A stretch of DNA of 33,117 nucleotides, taken from the NCBI GenBank assembly GCA_004558035.1, contig SFEJ01000023.1, positions 1 to 33,117 of the forward strand, read 5' to 3'. The translations under genes and the position numbers were made by a program. Positions 16,830 through 25,070 of the stretch are shown piece by piece (position 1 is the first letter of the stretch; every line of letters starts with the position of its first letter). The notes under the pieces are model-generated. The model was not told the origin of the DNA. It ran no database searches and saw only the letters and a list, made by a program, of their open reading frames with translations. The stretch is from Opitutia bacterium. Its GTDB lineage: Bacteria > Verrucomicrobiota > Verrucomicrobiae > Opitutales > UBA953.

Positions 16830-18142
16830 CGGGAAGCCTCCGTGATTTCGAGAATTTTTTCGAGCACGCGCGCGGTCGCGCCCTGATTGTCCGCGTGCCA
16901 CTTGCGTTCGCGTTCGGACATGCGCGCGCGCGCCGCGTCGTCCTTGAGCAGGCGCCGCAGCGTCTCCGCCGCCTCGTTCCCGTCGCGCACCTTGATCGCC
17001 GCGCCGATGTCCTCGAGCATGCGGCAGACGTCCTTGAAATTGCTCATCTCCGTGCCGTAAACGAGCGGCACGCCCGCGGCGGCGCACTCGATCGGCGTCT
17101 GCCCGCCCTTGTTCGGCGGAAGGCTTTTGCCGACGAAGGCGACGGACGCCGCCTGCGTCAGCCGGCGCAGCTCGCCCGTCGTGTCCGCGACGCAGACGTC
17201 CGCGTCCGCGGGAACGTCCGCCGGCGCCGTCTTCGAGCGCAGATACCAGCGGAATTCGCTCTTTTCGAGCAGCGCGACGATTTCCGCGCGGCGTTCCGCA
17301 TGGCGCGGCACGATGAGCAGCTTCAGCGCGGGATCGTCCGCGCGCGCGCGGCGGAACGCGTCGAGCACGACCTCCTCTTCGCCCGGCCAGGTGGACGAAC
17401 CGAGCAGCACCGCGCCCGCCTTCCCGGTCGGCGCGCTCGGCGCGAAAAGCTCGCGGTAGAGCGCCGCCTTCTCCGCGTCGGAGAAAGCCCCGCCGCCCGC
17501 GGCGTCGAATTTCATGTTGCCCGTCAGCGCGAGCTTCGTCTCGGGAACGCCGAGCGCGCGGAAGCGCTCGAAATCGTTGCCCGTTCCCGCGCAGACGAAA
17601 TCGACGAGCCCGAAGACGCGCCGTGCGACGAAGCCCGCCGCCCGGTAGCGGCGGAAGGACTTGTCCGAAAGCCGCGCGTTCACGAGCAGCACGGGAACGC
17701 CGCGCGCCCGCGCCTGATGCAGGTGCTCGGGCCAGAGCTCGCCTTCCATCAGCACGACGAGCGTCGGGTCGAAGCGCCGCCACGCCTTCGCCGAAAACGG
17801 CCAGAAGTCGATCGGAAAACACGCGTAGGCGGAGACGAGATCCGCGTATTTTTCGCGGATGATCTTGTAGGCGGTGCTCGTCGTCGTCGTCAGCACGACT
17901 TCCGTGTCGCCGCGCTCCTTGAGCTTTCGGAGCAGCGGCGCGACGGCCTCCGTCTCGCCGACGGAGACGGCCTGTATCCAGACGCGCCTTACGCCTTCGC
18001 GGCGCGGCGGCAGCGCGGGAACGTTCCCGAAACGGTGCGAAAAATCCTTGCCGTAGCCGCCGCGCTTGAGCATGCGCCCGACGAAGTACGGGCTCATCGC
18101 CAAAAGAAACGGGAGAATGAAGATGCGGTAAATCCAAATCAT
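16826..18142 (-). CDS. waaA: 3-deoxy-D-manno-octulosonic acid (Kdo) transferase
   Basis: 438 residues. It transfers Kdo from CMP-Kdo to lipid A precursor at the inner membrane. An N-terminal membrane anchor (residues 3-20) is followed by the acceptor-binding half with WIQAVSVGETEA, where E63 corresponds to the catalytic base, and LTTTTSTAYKI. The second half has VLLGSSTWPGEEE, LLIVPRHAERR, FVGKSLPPNKGGQTPIECAAAGVPLVYGTEMSNF, typical for the CMP-Kdo site of GT30. It is a single-copy, full-length enzyme. Its stop overlaps the start of the acyltransferase-heptosyltransferase fusion by 4 nt. Residues 41-42 (VP) are encoded by a palindromic double copy of the dispersed word at 18017-18028. Confidence 0.95.
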   Translation of the reverse strand: MIWIYRIFILPFLLAMSPYFVGRMLKRGGYGKDFSHRFGNVPALPPRREGVRRVWIQAVSVGETEAVAPLLRKLKERGDTEVVLTTTTSTAYKIIREKYADLVSAYACFPIDFWPFSAKAWRRFDPTLVVLMEGELWPEHLHQARARGVPVLLVNARLSDKSFRRYRAAGFVARRVFGLVDFVCAGTGNDFERFRALGVPETKLALTGNMKFDAAGGGAFSDAEKAALYRELFAPSAPTGKAGAVLLGSSTWPGEEEVVLDAFRRARADDPALKLLIVPRHAERRAEIVALLEKSEFRWYLRSKTAPADVPADADVCVADTTGELRRLTQAASVAFVGKSLPPNKGGQTPIECAAAGVPLVYGTEMSNFKDVCRMLEDIGAAIKVRDGNEAAETLRRLLKDDAARARMSERERKWHADNQGATARVLEKILEITEASR

Positions 18143-18224
18143 GGGAAAGACGAATTTCCCGCAATTTATCGTTCCCGCGCCCTCCGCGCAATGCGAGAAT
18201 GCGTCCCCGGGCGCGCGGGCGTTT

Positions 18225-18998
18225 TCAGCGCGGCGGCGTGTGGCGCGTCCACGTCCCCGAGCGCGCGGCGGCGACGGCGAGCGCGACCGCGACCGCCGTT
18301 TCCGTGCGCAGCACGCGCGCGCCCAGGTGCGCGAAGACGAAGCCGCGTTCCCGCAGCGCGCGCCGCTCGGCGTCCGTCCAGCCGCGTTCCGAGCCGATCG
18401 CGAACGCGCGCGGCGTTCCCGCAGGAAGCGGCGGGAAGGCGACGTCCGCGAGCGAGCTTTCCGCCTCGTACACGTCGAGCGCGAACGCCGATCCCGCGGG
18501 ACCGCCGGCGAGATCGGCGCAGGCTTCCGCGAGCGACGGGAACAGCCGCGCGGGCGGCAGAAACGTCGTGCAGGTCTGTTCCGCCGCCTTGCGCAGGAGG
18601 GCGCGGAGCTCGTCGTTCCCGTCGCGCCAGAGCGAGCTCCGCGCGTAGGCGGGATCGCCGTTTTCGGTGACGAAGACGCGGATTTCGCGGCAGCCGATTT
18701 CGCCCGCGGCGGCGAAGATCTTCTTCATCGTCTGCGGGCGCGAAAGCCCGACAAGCAGACGAATCGGCGGCGAAAAAGCGTCCGCGGGAACGCCGCGTTC
18801 CCAGGCGACGGAAAAGGCGAAGCTCCCGTCGGGCTCCGCGGCTTCGACGGTCGCGATTCCGCGCGCGCCGTTTTCCGCGCCGCACCAGAACGTCGAGCCC
18901 GCGCGCGCCTTCAGCACGTCGCGGAGATGCGTCGCCGCCGGCGTTCCCGCGGCGAGACGCTGGCGCGGCTCCTCCGTTTCGAGCAGAATCAGATTCAT
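18225..18998 (-). CDS. rsmE: 16S rRNA m3U1498 methyltransferase RsmE
   Basis: 257 residues from ATG 18998, overlapping the DUF502 stop as ATGA; the frame continues upstream but that part is a shadow of the DUF502 gene. RsmE methylates U1498 of 16S rRNA in the assembled 30S subunit. An N-terminal PUA-like domain (HLRDVLKARAGSTFWCG) precedes the SPOUT domain. Visible signatures are LSRPQTMKKIFAAAGEIGC, SERGWTDAERRAL (in place of the usual GPEGG) and LGARVLRTETAVAVAL, the SAM-binding trefoil-knot end. The change from GPEGGF to GSERGW is a mild deviation. The gap to waaA is 82 bp. Confidence 0.88.
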   Translation of the reverse strand: MNLILLETEEPRQRLAAGTPAATHLRDVLKARAGSTFWCGAENGARGIATVEAAEPDGSFAFSVAWERGVPADAFSPPIRLLVGLSRPQTMKKIFAAAGEIGCREIRVFVTENGDPAYARSSLWRDGNDELRALLRKAAEQTCTTFLPPARLFPSLAEACADLAGGPAGSAFALDVYEAESSLADVAFPPLPAGTPRAFAIGSERGWTDAERRALRERGFVFAHLGARVLRTETAVAVALAVAAARSGTWTRHTPPR

Positions 18999-19711
18999 GC
19001 GCGCGCCTCGCTTTCGGGCGTCGCGGAAGCTTCCGCAGCTTCGAGCAGATTCGCGGGCACGACGGCGCCGCCGGAGACGACGGTCTTCATCGCCTCGGCG
19101 ACGGAGACGTCGAGAAAGCGCACGTCTTTCTCGGGCACGAAAATCATGTAGCCGCCGGTCGGATTCGGCGTCGTCGGCACGAAGAGATGGACGAGCTTTT
19201 CGCCCGTCATCGCGCAGAGCTTCGTCGGCGTTTCGCGCGTGAGAAACGCGAAGGTCCACGCGCCCGCGCGCGGAAATTCGACGAGCGCGACCTTGCTGAA
19301 GGTCTGCTTCTTGCCCGCGCCGAAGGTGTCGATGACCTGCTTCACCGCGGCGTAAACGGAGCTCACCATCGGCAGCCGGCGGAACACGCCGTCCAGCAGA
19401 TTGAGAAACCATTTCCCGAAGACGTGGCGCGAAACGTGCCCGATGAGCACGAGAAACGCCGCCACGCAGAGCGCCGAAACCAGCGTCACGCCCGCGTGAA
19501 AGAACGGCGCGTCGCGCACGCCCGAAAGGTCGAGCGCCTTGAGAACCGCCTCGAAGATGCCCCGCGCCGGCGCGGCGATGAGATTGACGAGCCAGACGAT
19601 CAGGCACGCCGTGAGCGTCACCGGCAGACAGACGAAAAGCCCCGTGAAGAAAGCCTTGCGGAGCCAGGAGAAAAATCCCGCTTCATCGGGAGCGTTTTCG
19701 GAATCGTTCAT
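18995..19711 (-). CDS. DUF502 family membrane protein
   Basis: 238 residues from ATG 19711 (MNDSENAPDEAG); an earlier in-frame Met reads through non-coding DNA. Two membrane helices (about 20-47 and 68-92) frame a short loop, followed by the DUF502 signature region: FGKWFLNLLDGVFRRLPMVSSVYAAVKQVIDTF, FSKVALVEFPRAGAWTFAFLT and VHLFVPTTPNPTGGYMIFVPEKDV. The function of DUF502 is not established. It is the first gene of a possible nine-gene minus-strand run. I found no convincing -35/-10 pair in front, only a word-rich GC stretch. Confidence 0.88.
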   Translation of the reverse strand: MNDSENAPDEAGFFSWLRKAFFTGLFVCLPVTLTACLIVWLVNLIAAPARGIFEAVLKALDLSGVRDAPFFHAGVTLVSALCVAAFLVLIGHVSRHVFGKWFLNLLDGVFRRLPMVSSVYAAVKQVIDTFGAGKKQTFSKVALVEFPRAGAWTFAFLTRETPTKLCAMTGEKLVHLFVPTTPNPTGGYMIFVPEKDVRFLDVSVAEAMKTVVSGGAVVPANLLEAAEASATPESEARA

Positions 19712-20190
19712 GCCGGAAATCTTGCCGTTCCGCCGCGTTCCCGCAAGCGATTTCCGCGGGAACGGAAGACCGCGATCCCGTTTTTCGCATTGAATCCTTC
19801 CGCAAAGTCGCGCATCTTTATCGCACGTAACGGAAGCCGTGGGCATGTCGTGAGGCGTGTCTACTCCATGGGCACCTTCAACCGTGCCGGACATGGCGAC
19901 TTCCGTTACGCTTTTTTGTAAATCCGTCCGCGGGAACGGGCGCGAAAGCGGTTCTGCTCCCGCGGCGAAAAAAAAAGACTCCTATCCGGAAGACGGACGC
20001 GTATCCTTCTGAAAGCCTTGAAGCATTCGACGGCTCAAATCGGAGTCGCTGAAAATGCTCTGCGGCGAACGCGGAGAGTCAAACAAAAAGCCGCCGGAAC
20101 GAGGAAATGAATCCATAAATGGAGAACCCGAAAACGAGCCGCACCACACTTCCGACGGCGGGAAAAAGCTCGCGCGGAAAGCGGGAAAAG
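19712..20190. other. Intergenic region between the DUF502 and DUF3137 genes
   Basis: 479 bp with no protein-coding gene I can support. It holds three copies of the dispersed word (near 19737, 19758 and 19933), the candidate structured RNA at 19826-19917, and an inverted repeat CCGCGGGA...TCCCGCGG at about 19929-19966 followed by an A-run (19968-19976) on the plus strand. The right part, 19980-20190, shows no clear terminator for the DUF3137 gene. Confidence 0.5.
19826..19917 (+). ncRNA. Candidate structured RNA of about 92 nt ending in a T-run
   Basis: A perfect 11-bp closing stem pairs 19826-19836 with 19900-19910 and is followed by six T at 19912-19917. Inside, CATGTC (19844-19849) pairs with GACATG (19890-19895), and GGCAC (19871-19875) pairs with GTGCC (19884-19888) around an 8-nt loop, suggesting a branched fold. 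The T-run makes the plus strand the likely sense. It is flanked by minus-strand genes on both sides, so it would be an independent transcript; a TTGAAT at 19790-19795 with a weak -10 is the only promoter hint. I compared it by eye with SRP RNA, 6S RNA and common riboswitch cores and found no match. It could instead be a palindromic repeat element. Confidence 0.45.
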
Positions 20191-21912
20191 TCAAGACGCT
20201 TCGAGGCAGGAAACGATCGAACGCCGGAAGAGGCTCCCGCGCGAGGCGTCGGCGCGCTCTCCGAAAAGCTCCGACGGAGCGCCGCGCTCGCGGAGGCGCA
20301 TGCCGCTCGTCCGCTGCACGGGAAGATACTCCGTCCAATGCACGGCGACCCGGTGCAGTCTGCCGTCGCCGCCGTACACGTCTTCGTAATCGACGCGCTC
20401 CGCCCCGCGGTAGCCGTACGCGGTCACCGCCACTCTGCTTTCGCCGTCCGCGCGCGCGACGACTCTCGTTTTGAGCAGGCTTCGGGTGACGCAGTCCGGA
20501 TGGCGGAACTCGGCCTCTCCGTAATGATTCGCCAGAGACTCGAGCTCCCAGAAAGACGCCGCCGCGTCCGCGGGAACGCCCTGACGCGCGCCCTCGCGCG
20601 GCGGCGTCTGCCGGTAGAGCGGGATCGCGAGAAGCGGCGCCATCGCGAAGTAAACGGCCTTGAAATAACTCTCGTTGAAGCGGACGAAAAAGGAGAACGC
20701 CGCGTCGTAATCCCAATTGAAGAAGCGCGAAGGATCGGTGTCGAGCGTCGCCTCGTCGAGATGCTTCGAGAAAAGCACGTTCATCTTCTTCCGCTTGATG
20801 AACGTGAAGTCGTCGCCGTAGCCGACGGTCGAGTCCTTCATCAGATTCAGCATCTGCGTCTGCGCCGCGGGAGTGAAGAGCAGACGGAACTCGACTTCGT
20901 GATCGCGGTCTTTCGCGTGGAACAGCGTCTCGAACTCGTGGTTGCTCATCAGCGTGAAGTCGGAATCGTCGGTCAGGTCGCGGGAATAGGCCTTCAGCCG
21001 GTTCAGGCGCCACCGCTTGCGGACCGAGCTCCAAAATCCCTCGTCCTTTCCGGTCAGACCGGACGGACGGCGTGAAAACGAAAGATTCGGGGCGGCGGCG
21101 TTCCCGTACAGGAGAAGCTTGCGCTCGTCGTAAACGGGAATCGGCCTGGTCACGTGCGCGCGCAGCGTCTCGTATCTTCGGACGGAACGCGTTTTCCCGT
21201 CGCTTCCGCGCACCGTCTCCGTCCACGAAATCTCCTTTGCGCCCTCGTAGATCTTCTCTCCCCACTTCATCTCGAGGTAATGCCCGAACACGAAGGGATT
21301 CCCGCAGACGGCGCCCGACTGCGCGAAGATGACGGACTTGCCGTCGTTGAAGGAATCGTCCCAGTCGAACCGCCCGCGCAGCGACGCCAGCCTCTCCGCC
21401 GTGAAATACGGGTCGAACTTCAGCCGGGGCACGGTCGCCTCGATCAGCCCGACGGTGATGTCCCAGGTGTAGAGCCGATTGAGCGGCTCCATCTGCTTCC
21501 ACGCGATTTCTTTTTTCTCGGCGATCAGCGCCCGGAGCTCGACGACCCTTTTCGACGCCGCGCGGAACCGCGGAATCACGGCGATTCCCAGAATCAGCCC
21601 CGCGACGACGCCGGAAACGCACCACGCCTGCGCCCGCCCGGGCTCGCCGTTCGCAGCGACCGCTCCCGCGAGCGACGCCGCCGCGGTCAAAAAACCGACG
21701 ACCGCCAGACAGCCGTAGCCGGTCTTCCTGTTTTTCGCGGAATCGGCCTCGGTCTGCAGCTTTCCGACTTCCGCCGCGAGCCTGCGGTTCGCCTCGACGT
21801 CCACGCGGGAACGCTTCGCGAGCTCCGCGAATTTCTCGCGCGCCAGCCGGGCGAACTTCTCGCGAAATTCGTCGCGGTAACGCGCAAGCGGCTCCAGGAC
21901 GTCTTCGCTCAA
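20191..21912 (-). CDS. DUF3137-like membrane protein
   Basis: 573 residues from a TTG at 21912 that overlaps the lemA TGA (TTGA), mirroring the ATGA couplings elsewhere. An alternative start further downstream would lose the coiled N-terminus. Residues 1-50 are charged and helical (ARYRDEFREKFARLAREKFAEL), two hydrophobic helices follow at about 66-110 (LAVVGFLTAAASLAGAV and GVVAGLILGIAVIP), then a large soluble part. The segments KFDPYFTAERLASLRGRF, FAQSGAVCG and DHEVEFRLLFTPAAQTQMLNLM give the layout of DUF3137 proteins, which commonly neighbour LemA. Function is unknown. The N-terminal topology suggests a membrane-anchored cytoplasmic domain. Confidence 0.72.
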   Translation of the reverse strand: MSEDVLEPLARYRDEFREKFARLAREKFAELAKRSRVDVEANRRLAAEVGKLQTEADSAKNRKTGYGCLAVVGFLTAAASLAGAVAANGEPGRAQAWCVSGVVAGLILGIAVIPRFRAASKRVVELRALIAEKKEIAWKQMEPLNRLYTWDITVGLIEATVPRLKFDPYFTAERLASLRGRFDWDDSFNDGKSVIFAQSGAVCGNPFVFGHYLEMKWGEKIYEGAKEISWTETVRGSDGKTRSVRRYETLRAHVTRPIPVYDERKLLLYGNAAAPNLSFSRRPSGLTGKDEGFWSSVRKRWRLNRLKAYSRDLTDDSDFTLMSNHEFETLFHAKDRDHEVEFRLLFTPAAQTQMLNLMKDSTVGYGDDFTFIKRKKMNVLFSKHLDEATLDTDPSRFFNWDYDAAFSFFVRFNESYFKAVYFAMAPLLAIPLYRQTPPREGARQGVPADAAASFWELESLANHYGEAEFRHPDCVTRSLLKTRVVARADGESRVAVTAYGYRGAERVDYEDVYGGDGRLHRVAVHWTEYLPVQRTSGMRLRERGAPSELFGERADASRGSLFRRSIVSCLEAS

Positions 21913-22571
21913 AAGAACGTTCCTCTCGCCTGCGCCTTGACCTCGGCGGACGCGGTGAACGGAATGCGCGTCGTGTAGCCCGCGCGCGCCGCGACGATCT
22001 GCTTCGTCGGCCAGGAGAAGACGTCGGTGTTCCACTGCATGACGGAATCGTTGTACAGCTGCCGCGCGGCGGTGATTTCCTGCTGAAGACAGCTGTTCTG
22101 CCGGATCGCCTCGGCGATCGCGGCGTGCGCCTTGAGGTCGGGATACGCCTCGACCTGCGGGAAGAGACGCCCGAAACAGCCGTCGACGCGCGCCGCGACG
22201 GCATTGCGCTCGCCGTCGCCCAGCCTGCCGCCGCGAAGGGCGGCGACGGTCTTCATGACGTCCTTGTCGAGATCGATCGCCTTTTCGAGCAGCTTGGCGA
22301 GATTCTGCAGAATCCGCACCCGCTGCTCGAGGTAGTTGTCGATGGTCGAAGCGTCCGCCTGAATCTTCTGCTGCAGCTGCCGGAAGTAGTTTTTGGCGCC
22401 GATCTTCATGAAGAGAAAAATCAGCCCCGGAAGAATGCCGAGACACCACAGCACGATTTCGAACAGAGTCGAACCCCATCCGATTCTGACGGGAAGCTGC
22501 TTTTCGATCACGTTCACGTCGCGCCCCGCGCCGTTGACGGGACCGGTCATTTCGTCCAATTCGTTAGCCAT
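21909..22571 (-). CDS. lemA: LemA family protein
   Basis: 220 residues from ATG 22571 (MANELDEM), preceded by an AAAGGTG Shine-Dalgarno-like sequence at good spacing, one of the few visible in the chromosomal genes. One N-terminal membrane helix (about 34-56, STLFEIVLWCLGILPGLIFLFM) is followed by the LemA helical bundle: NYFRQLQQKIQADASTIDNYLEQRVRILQNLAKLLEKA, FPQVEAYPDLKAHAAIAEAIRQNSCLQQEITAARQLYNDSV. LemA proteins are membrane-anchored and poorly understood. The tail (AEVKAQARGTFF) is close to that of other LemA proteins. It is translationally coupled to the DUF3137 gene. Confidence 0.92.
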   Translation of the reverse strand: MANELDEMTGPVNGAGRDVNVIEKQLPVRIGWGSTLFEIVLWCLGILPGLIFLFMKIGAKNYFRQLQQKIQADASTIDNYLEQRVRILQNLAKLLEKAIDLDKDVMKTVAALRGGRLGDGERNAVAARVDGCFGRLFPQVEAYPDLKAHAAIAEAIRQNSCLQQEITAARQLYNDSVMQWNTDVFSWPTKQIVAARAGYTTRIPFTASAEVKAQARGTFF

Positions 22572-22596
22572 TTTATTTGCACCTTTCGTGGCGGGA

Positions 22597-22625
22597 AAAG
22601 TACCGCGCGCGCCCCGCGCTGTCAA
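22597..22625 (-). promoter_or_regulatory. Promoter of lemA-DUF3137
   Basis: On the minus strand a perfect TTGACA (22625-22620) is followed after exactly 17 bp by TACTTT (22602-22597). This lies 26 bp upstream of the lemA ATG. It is the best sigma-70-type promoter in the window and separates lemA from the carrier-protein cluster. A short GAACGAA/TTCGTTC hairpin at 22682-22698 could end the upstream transcript, but it has a poor T-run. Confidence 0.75.
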
Positions 22626-22764
22626 GAATCCGCGCCCGCCGGAAACGCGTTTTCGGGCCTCGGTTGCAAATACCGGGGCAAGAACGAAGTTTTCGTTCCC
22701 GGCGAAAAGCCTGGCATCGTTTCCCGCGAGTCAACGGGCAAAACATCTCCGGACCGATACGCGC

Positions 22765-23544
22765 TTAATCTCGCGGAAAGGGAAGCCGCAGAAAGGAAAG
22801 ATCGTTCAGTCCGTCGAATTGCGCGCCATGCGCGAGGTAGCGGGAAATCGCGCGCGCGTTCCCGTCTCGGACCCAAAACTGCAGGGCGGCGCCTTCCTTC
22901 GCCGCAAGTCTCATCAAATCGCGGAGCACCTGCGTTCCGCCGCCTGTCGCGAACCAGAAGTTCAGTACGATTTTTCTGCCGACTCGGGAAAACGCCGCGC
23001 AGGCTCGGACGTTCCCGTCGGACGCGCGGCGGACGAGCACGCGACGCTCCTCGACGATTTTTCGCCATTCCGTCTTCTCCGGCACATAATCGGTGCGGAC
23101 GGAAAACGTTTTCAAGAGCTCCTCGTGGATTTTTTCCGAGTCCGTATCCTTCGCGAACTCCGGTTCGTCGTCCGCCTTCTCGACACCGAGCAGAGCCGCC
23201 CGCGGAAAGAACATTCGGCGATAACGCGCTATTTCCCTGAAATTCGCGCCTTCGAGCGCGCCGCGGAGCGATTCGGGCGCATCGCCGCGCGCGGGAACGT
23301 TCACGACGTATTCGGCGGCGTCAAGCAACGCGAGCGCGCGCATCAAAGCCGAAAAACTCTCCGCGAAAAAGTAGAGACGAAAGTGCGCGTGCTCGCGGGC
23401 GCGGAAAAACGTCGCGCCGTCGGACTCCGCGATTTCCCACGTCTCTTCGGGTTCGCGAAAAACGTTATGGCATTCCGGCGCACGGGAGCGCCATTGCGCC
23501 AGACGTTCCCGAAGCGCGCCGCAGTCTTCCTTACGCCAGTTCAT
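22765..23544 (-). CDS. GNAT-like acyltransferase, last gene of the carrier-protein cluster
   Basis: 259 residues. I recognise no named family. The C-terminal half has the look of a GNAT domain: a VRACAAFSRVGRKIVLNFWFATGGGTQVLRDLMRLAAKEG stretch resembling the acetyl-CoA loop and helix, then FWVRDGNARAISRYLAHGAQF, the common asparagine-alanine-tyrosine end motif. The N-terminal 110 residues are different and could be a second, degenerate GNAT-like domain. Its start overlaps the adenylation gene by 14 nt, so it belongs to that operon and may use an acyl or aminoacyl group made there. The substrate is unknown. Confidence 0.6.
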   Translation of the reverse strand: MNWRKEDCGALRERLAQWRSRAPECHNVFREPEETWEIAESDGATFFRAREHAHFRLYFFAESFSALMRALALLDAAEYVVNVPARGDAPESLRGALEGANFREIARYRRMFFPRAALLGVEKADDEPEFAKDTDSEKIHEELLKTFSVRTDYVPEKTEWRKIVEERRVLVRRASDGNVRACAAFSRVGRKIVLNFWFATGGGTQVLRDLMRLAAKEGAALQFWVRDGNARAISRYLAHGAQFDGLNDLSFLRLPFPRD

Positions 23545-25048
23545 TTTCCGCGTCGAGAAGCGATGCGAGCGCCTTGCGGTCGATTTTTCCGTTGGCGTTC
23601 TGCGGGAGTCTTTCGAGGCGCCGCAGCTCCGTCGGAATCATGTATTTCGGAAGCGATTTTCCGAGCGCGAGCACGAGTTCGCGCGGCGCGATTTCCTCTT
23701 GCGCTTCGTAAAAAAGCGTGATGCGCGAGCGCGCGCGGTCGTACACGACGCAGACGTTTTCAAGCGCGGGAACGCGACCGAGCGCCGTCTCGATTTCGCC
23801 GAGCTCGATGCGGTACCCGAGATGCTTGATCTGAAAATCGCGTCGTCCTTCGAAGATGATTTCGCCGCGTTCGTTGAGATGCACGACGTCGCCGGTGCGG
23901 TAGATCCTTTCCGGGAAATTTTCGTTCTCGGGATTCTGCACGAACACGGCCGCGGTTCGCGCGGGATCGTTCCAATAGCCGAGCGCGAGCGAGGTGCCGC
24001 GCACGCAGAGTTCACCCGAAACGCCGGGCTCGCGGACGCGGCGATTCTGCTCGTCCAAAATCATCACGTCGGAATTGCGGCAGGGGCTGCCGATGGGCAG
24101 CGGTTCGTCGTCGCGGAACTCTCGGTCGAGCGTGTAGAACGTGCAGTCCACGCAGATTTCCGTCGGTCCGTAAAGGTTGGAGAACACGGCGTTCGGATAG
24201 TGGCGCCGCCAGACGTTCAGCTGCTTCGTCGGCATGACTTCGCCCGCGAAGAGAATACGCTCGAACGGCGGACGTATCTTTTCGAGCACGCCGAGATTGG
24301 CGATGTTCACGAGCACGGACGGAACGAAGAAAAACGTGTTCACGCGCTTTTCCGCGAAAAATTCCAGAAGACGAATCGGAAACGAAAAAAGTTCCTCCGG
24401 CGTGAGGATGAGCTTCAGCCCCGTCGCGAAGCAAAGATAGACGTCGAGCACGGAATTGTCGAAATGAAGCGGCGCCTGGTTCGCCATGACGTCGCTTTCG
24501 CGCACGCCGTAGCACGCGCGCGCCCATTCGATGTAGTCGATGACGGAACGGTGCGCGATCGTCACGCCTTTCGGCGTTCCCGTGGAGCCGGACGTGTTGA
24601 TGATGTAGGCGGGATCGGTGTCGATGAGCGTTTCGAAATTCGTCGCGGGGGCGGAGGCACAGGCTTCGGAAACGAGCAGAATTTTTTCCGGCGGGCAAAT
24701 TTCGGCAAGCGCGGGCGCGTGCTTTTCGTCGGTGACGACGAGCTCGGGCTCGATGTTTTCGAGAATCGCGCGAACGCGTTCCCGCGGACTTTTGACGTCG
24801 AGCGGCACGTAGACGTTCCCGGAGAAAAGCGTGCCCGCGAGCGCGCAGAGCGCGTCGATTCCTTTCGGCAGGAAAATTCCTATCGGGCGCCGAGAAACCG
24901 CGCGGCGGCTAAGAATCGCCCCGGAGACGGACTTCGCCGCCGCGACGAGCTCCGCGAACGTGATCGTTCCCGCGCGGTCTTCGAGCGCGATTTTTTCGGG
25001 AACGCGCGCCGCCGTTTCGAGAAGAAATTCAAGAACGTTGATTTTCAT
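23531..25048 (-). CDS. Amino-acid adenylation enzyme (DltA/NRPS A-domain type)
   Basis: 505 residues, the size of a stand-alone adenylation domain such as DltA. It should activate an amino or other carboxylic acid with ATP and load it onto a carrier protein. Core motifs: A3 TSGSTGTPKG (152-161), A4-like HFDNSVLD (195-202) with the amino-acid-type Asp197, A5 NLYGPTEICVD, A7 YRTGD, A8 GRRDFQIKHLGYRIELGEIE and A10 NANGKIDRKAL with the catalytic Lys. The Asp in A4 favours an alpha-amino acid substrate, but the pocket code is not one I can assign. DltC-like carrier protein 27768-28004 is the likely partner. It starts 22 nt after the NeuD-like gene. Confidence 0.88.
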   Translation of the reverse strand: MKINVLEFLLETAARVPEKIALEDRAGTITFAELVAAAKSVSGAILSRRAVSRRPIGIFLPKGIDALCALAGTLFSGNVYVPLDVKSPRERVRAILENIEPELVVTDEKHAPALAEICPPEKILLVSEACASAPATNFETLIDTDPAYIINTSGSTGTPKGVTIAHRSVIDYIEWARACYGVRESDVMANQAPLHFDNSVLDVYLCFATGLKLILTPEELFSFPIRLLEFFAEKRVNTFFFVPSVLVNIANLGVLEKIRPPFERILFAGEVMPTKQLNVWRRHYPNAVFSNLYGPTEICVDCTFYTLDREFRDDEPLPIGSPCRNSDVMILDEQNRRVREPGVSGELCVRGTSLALGYWNDPARTAAVFVQNPENENFPERIYRTGDVVHLNERGEIIFEGRRDFQIKHLGYRIELGEIETALGRVPALENVCVVYDRARSRITLFYEAQEEIAPRELVLALGKSLPKYMIPTELRRLERLPQNANGKIDRKALASLLDAENELA

Positions 25049-25070
25049 TTTTCAGGAAGGAAGAAAATTT

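Noticed and set aside
19826..19917. SRP RNA, 6S RNA or a known riboswitch
   Set aside because: No SRP apical GGAAG...AGC motif, length too short for 6S, and no match by eye to common riboswitch cores. It also does not precede a co-oriented gene.
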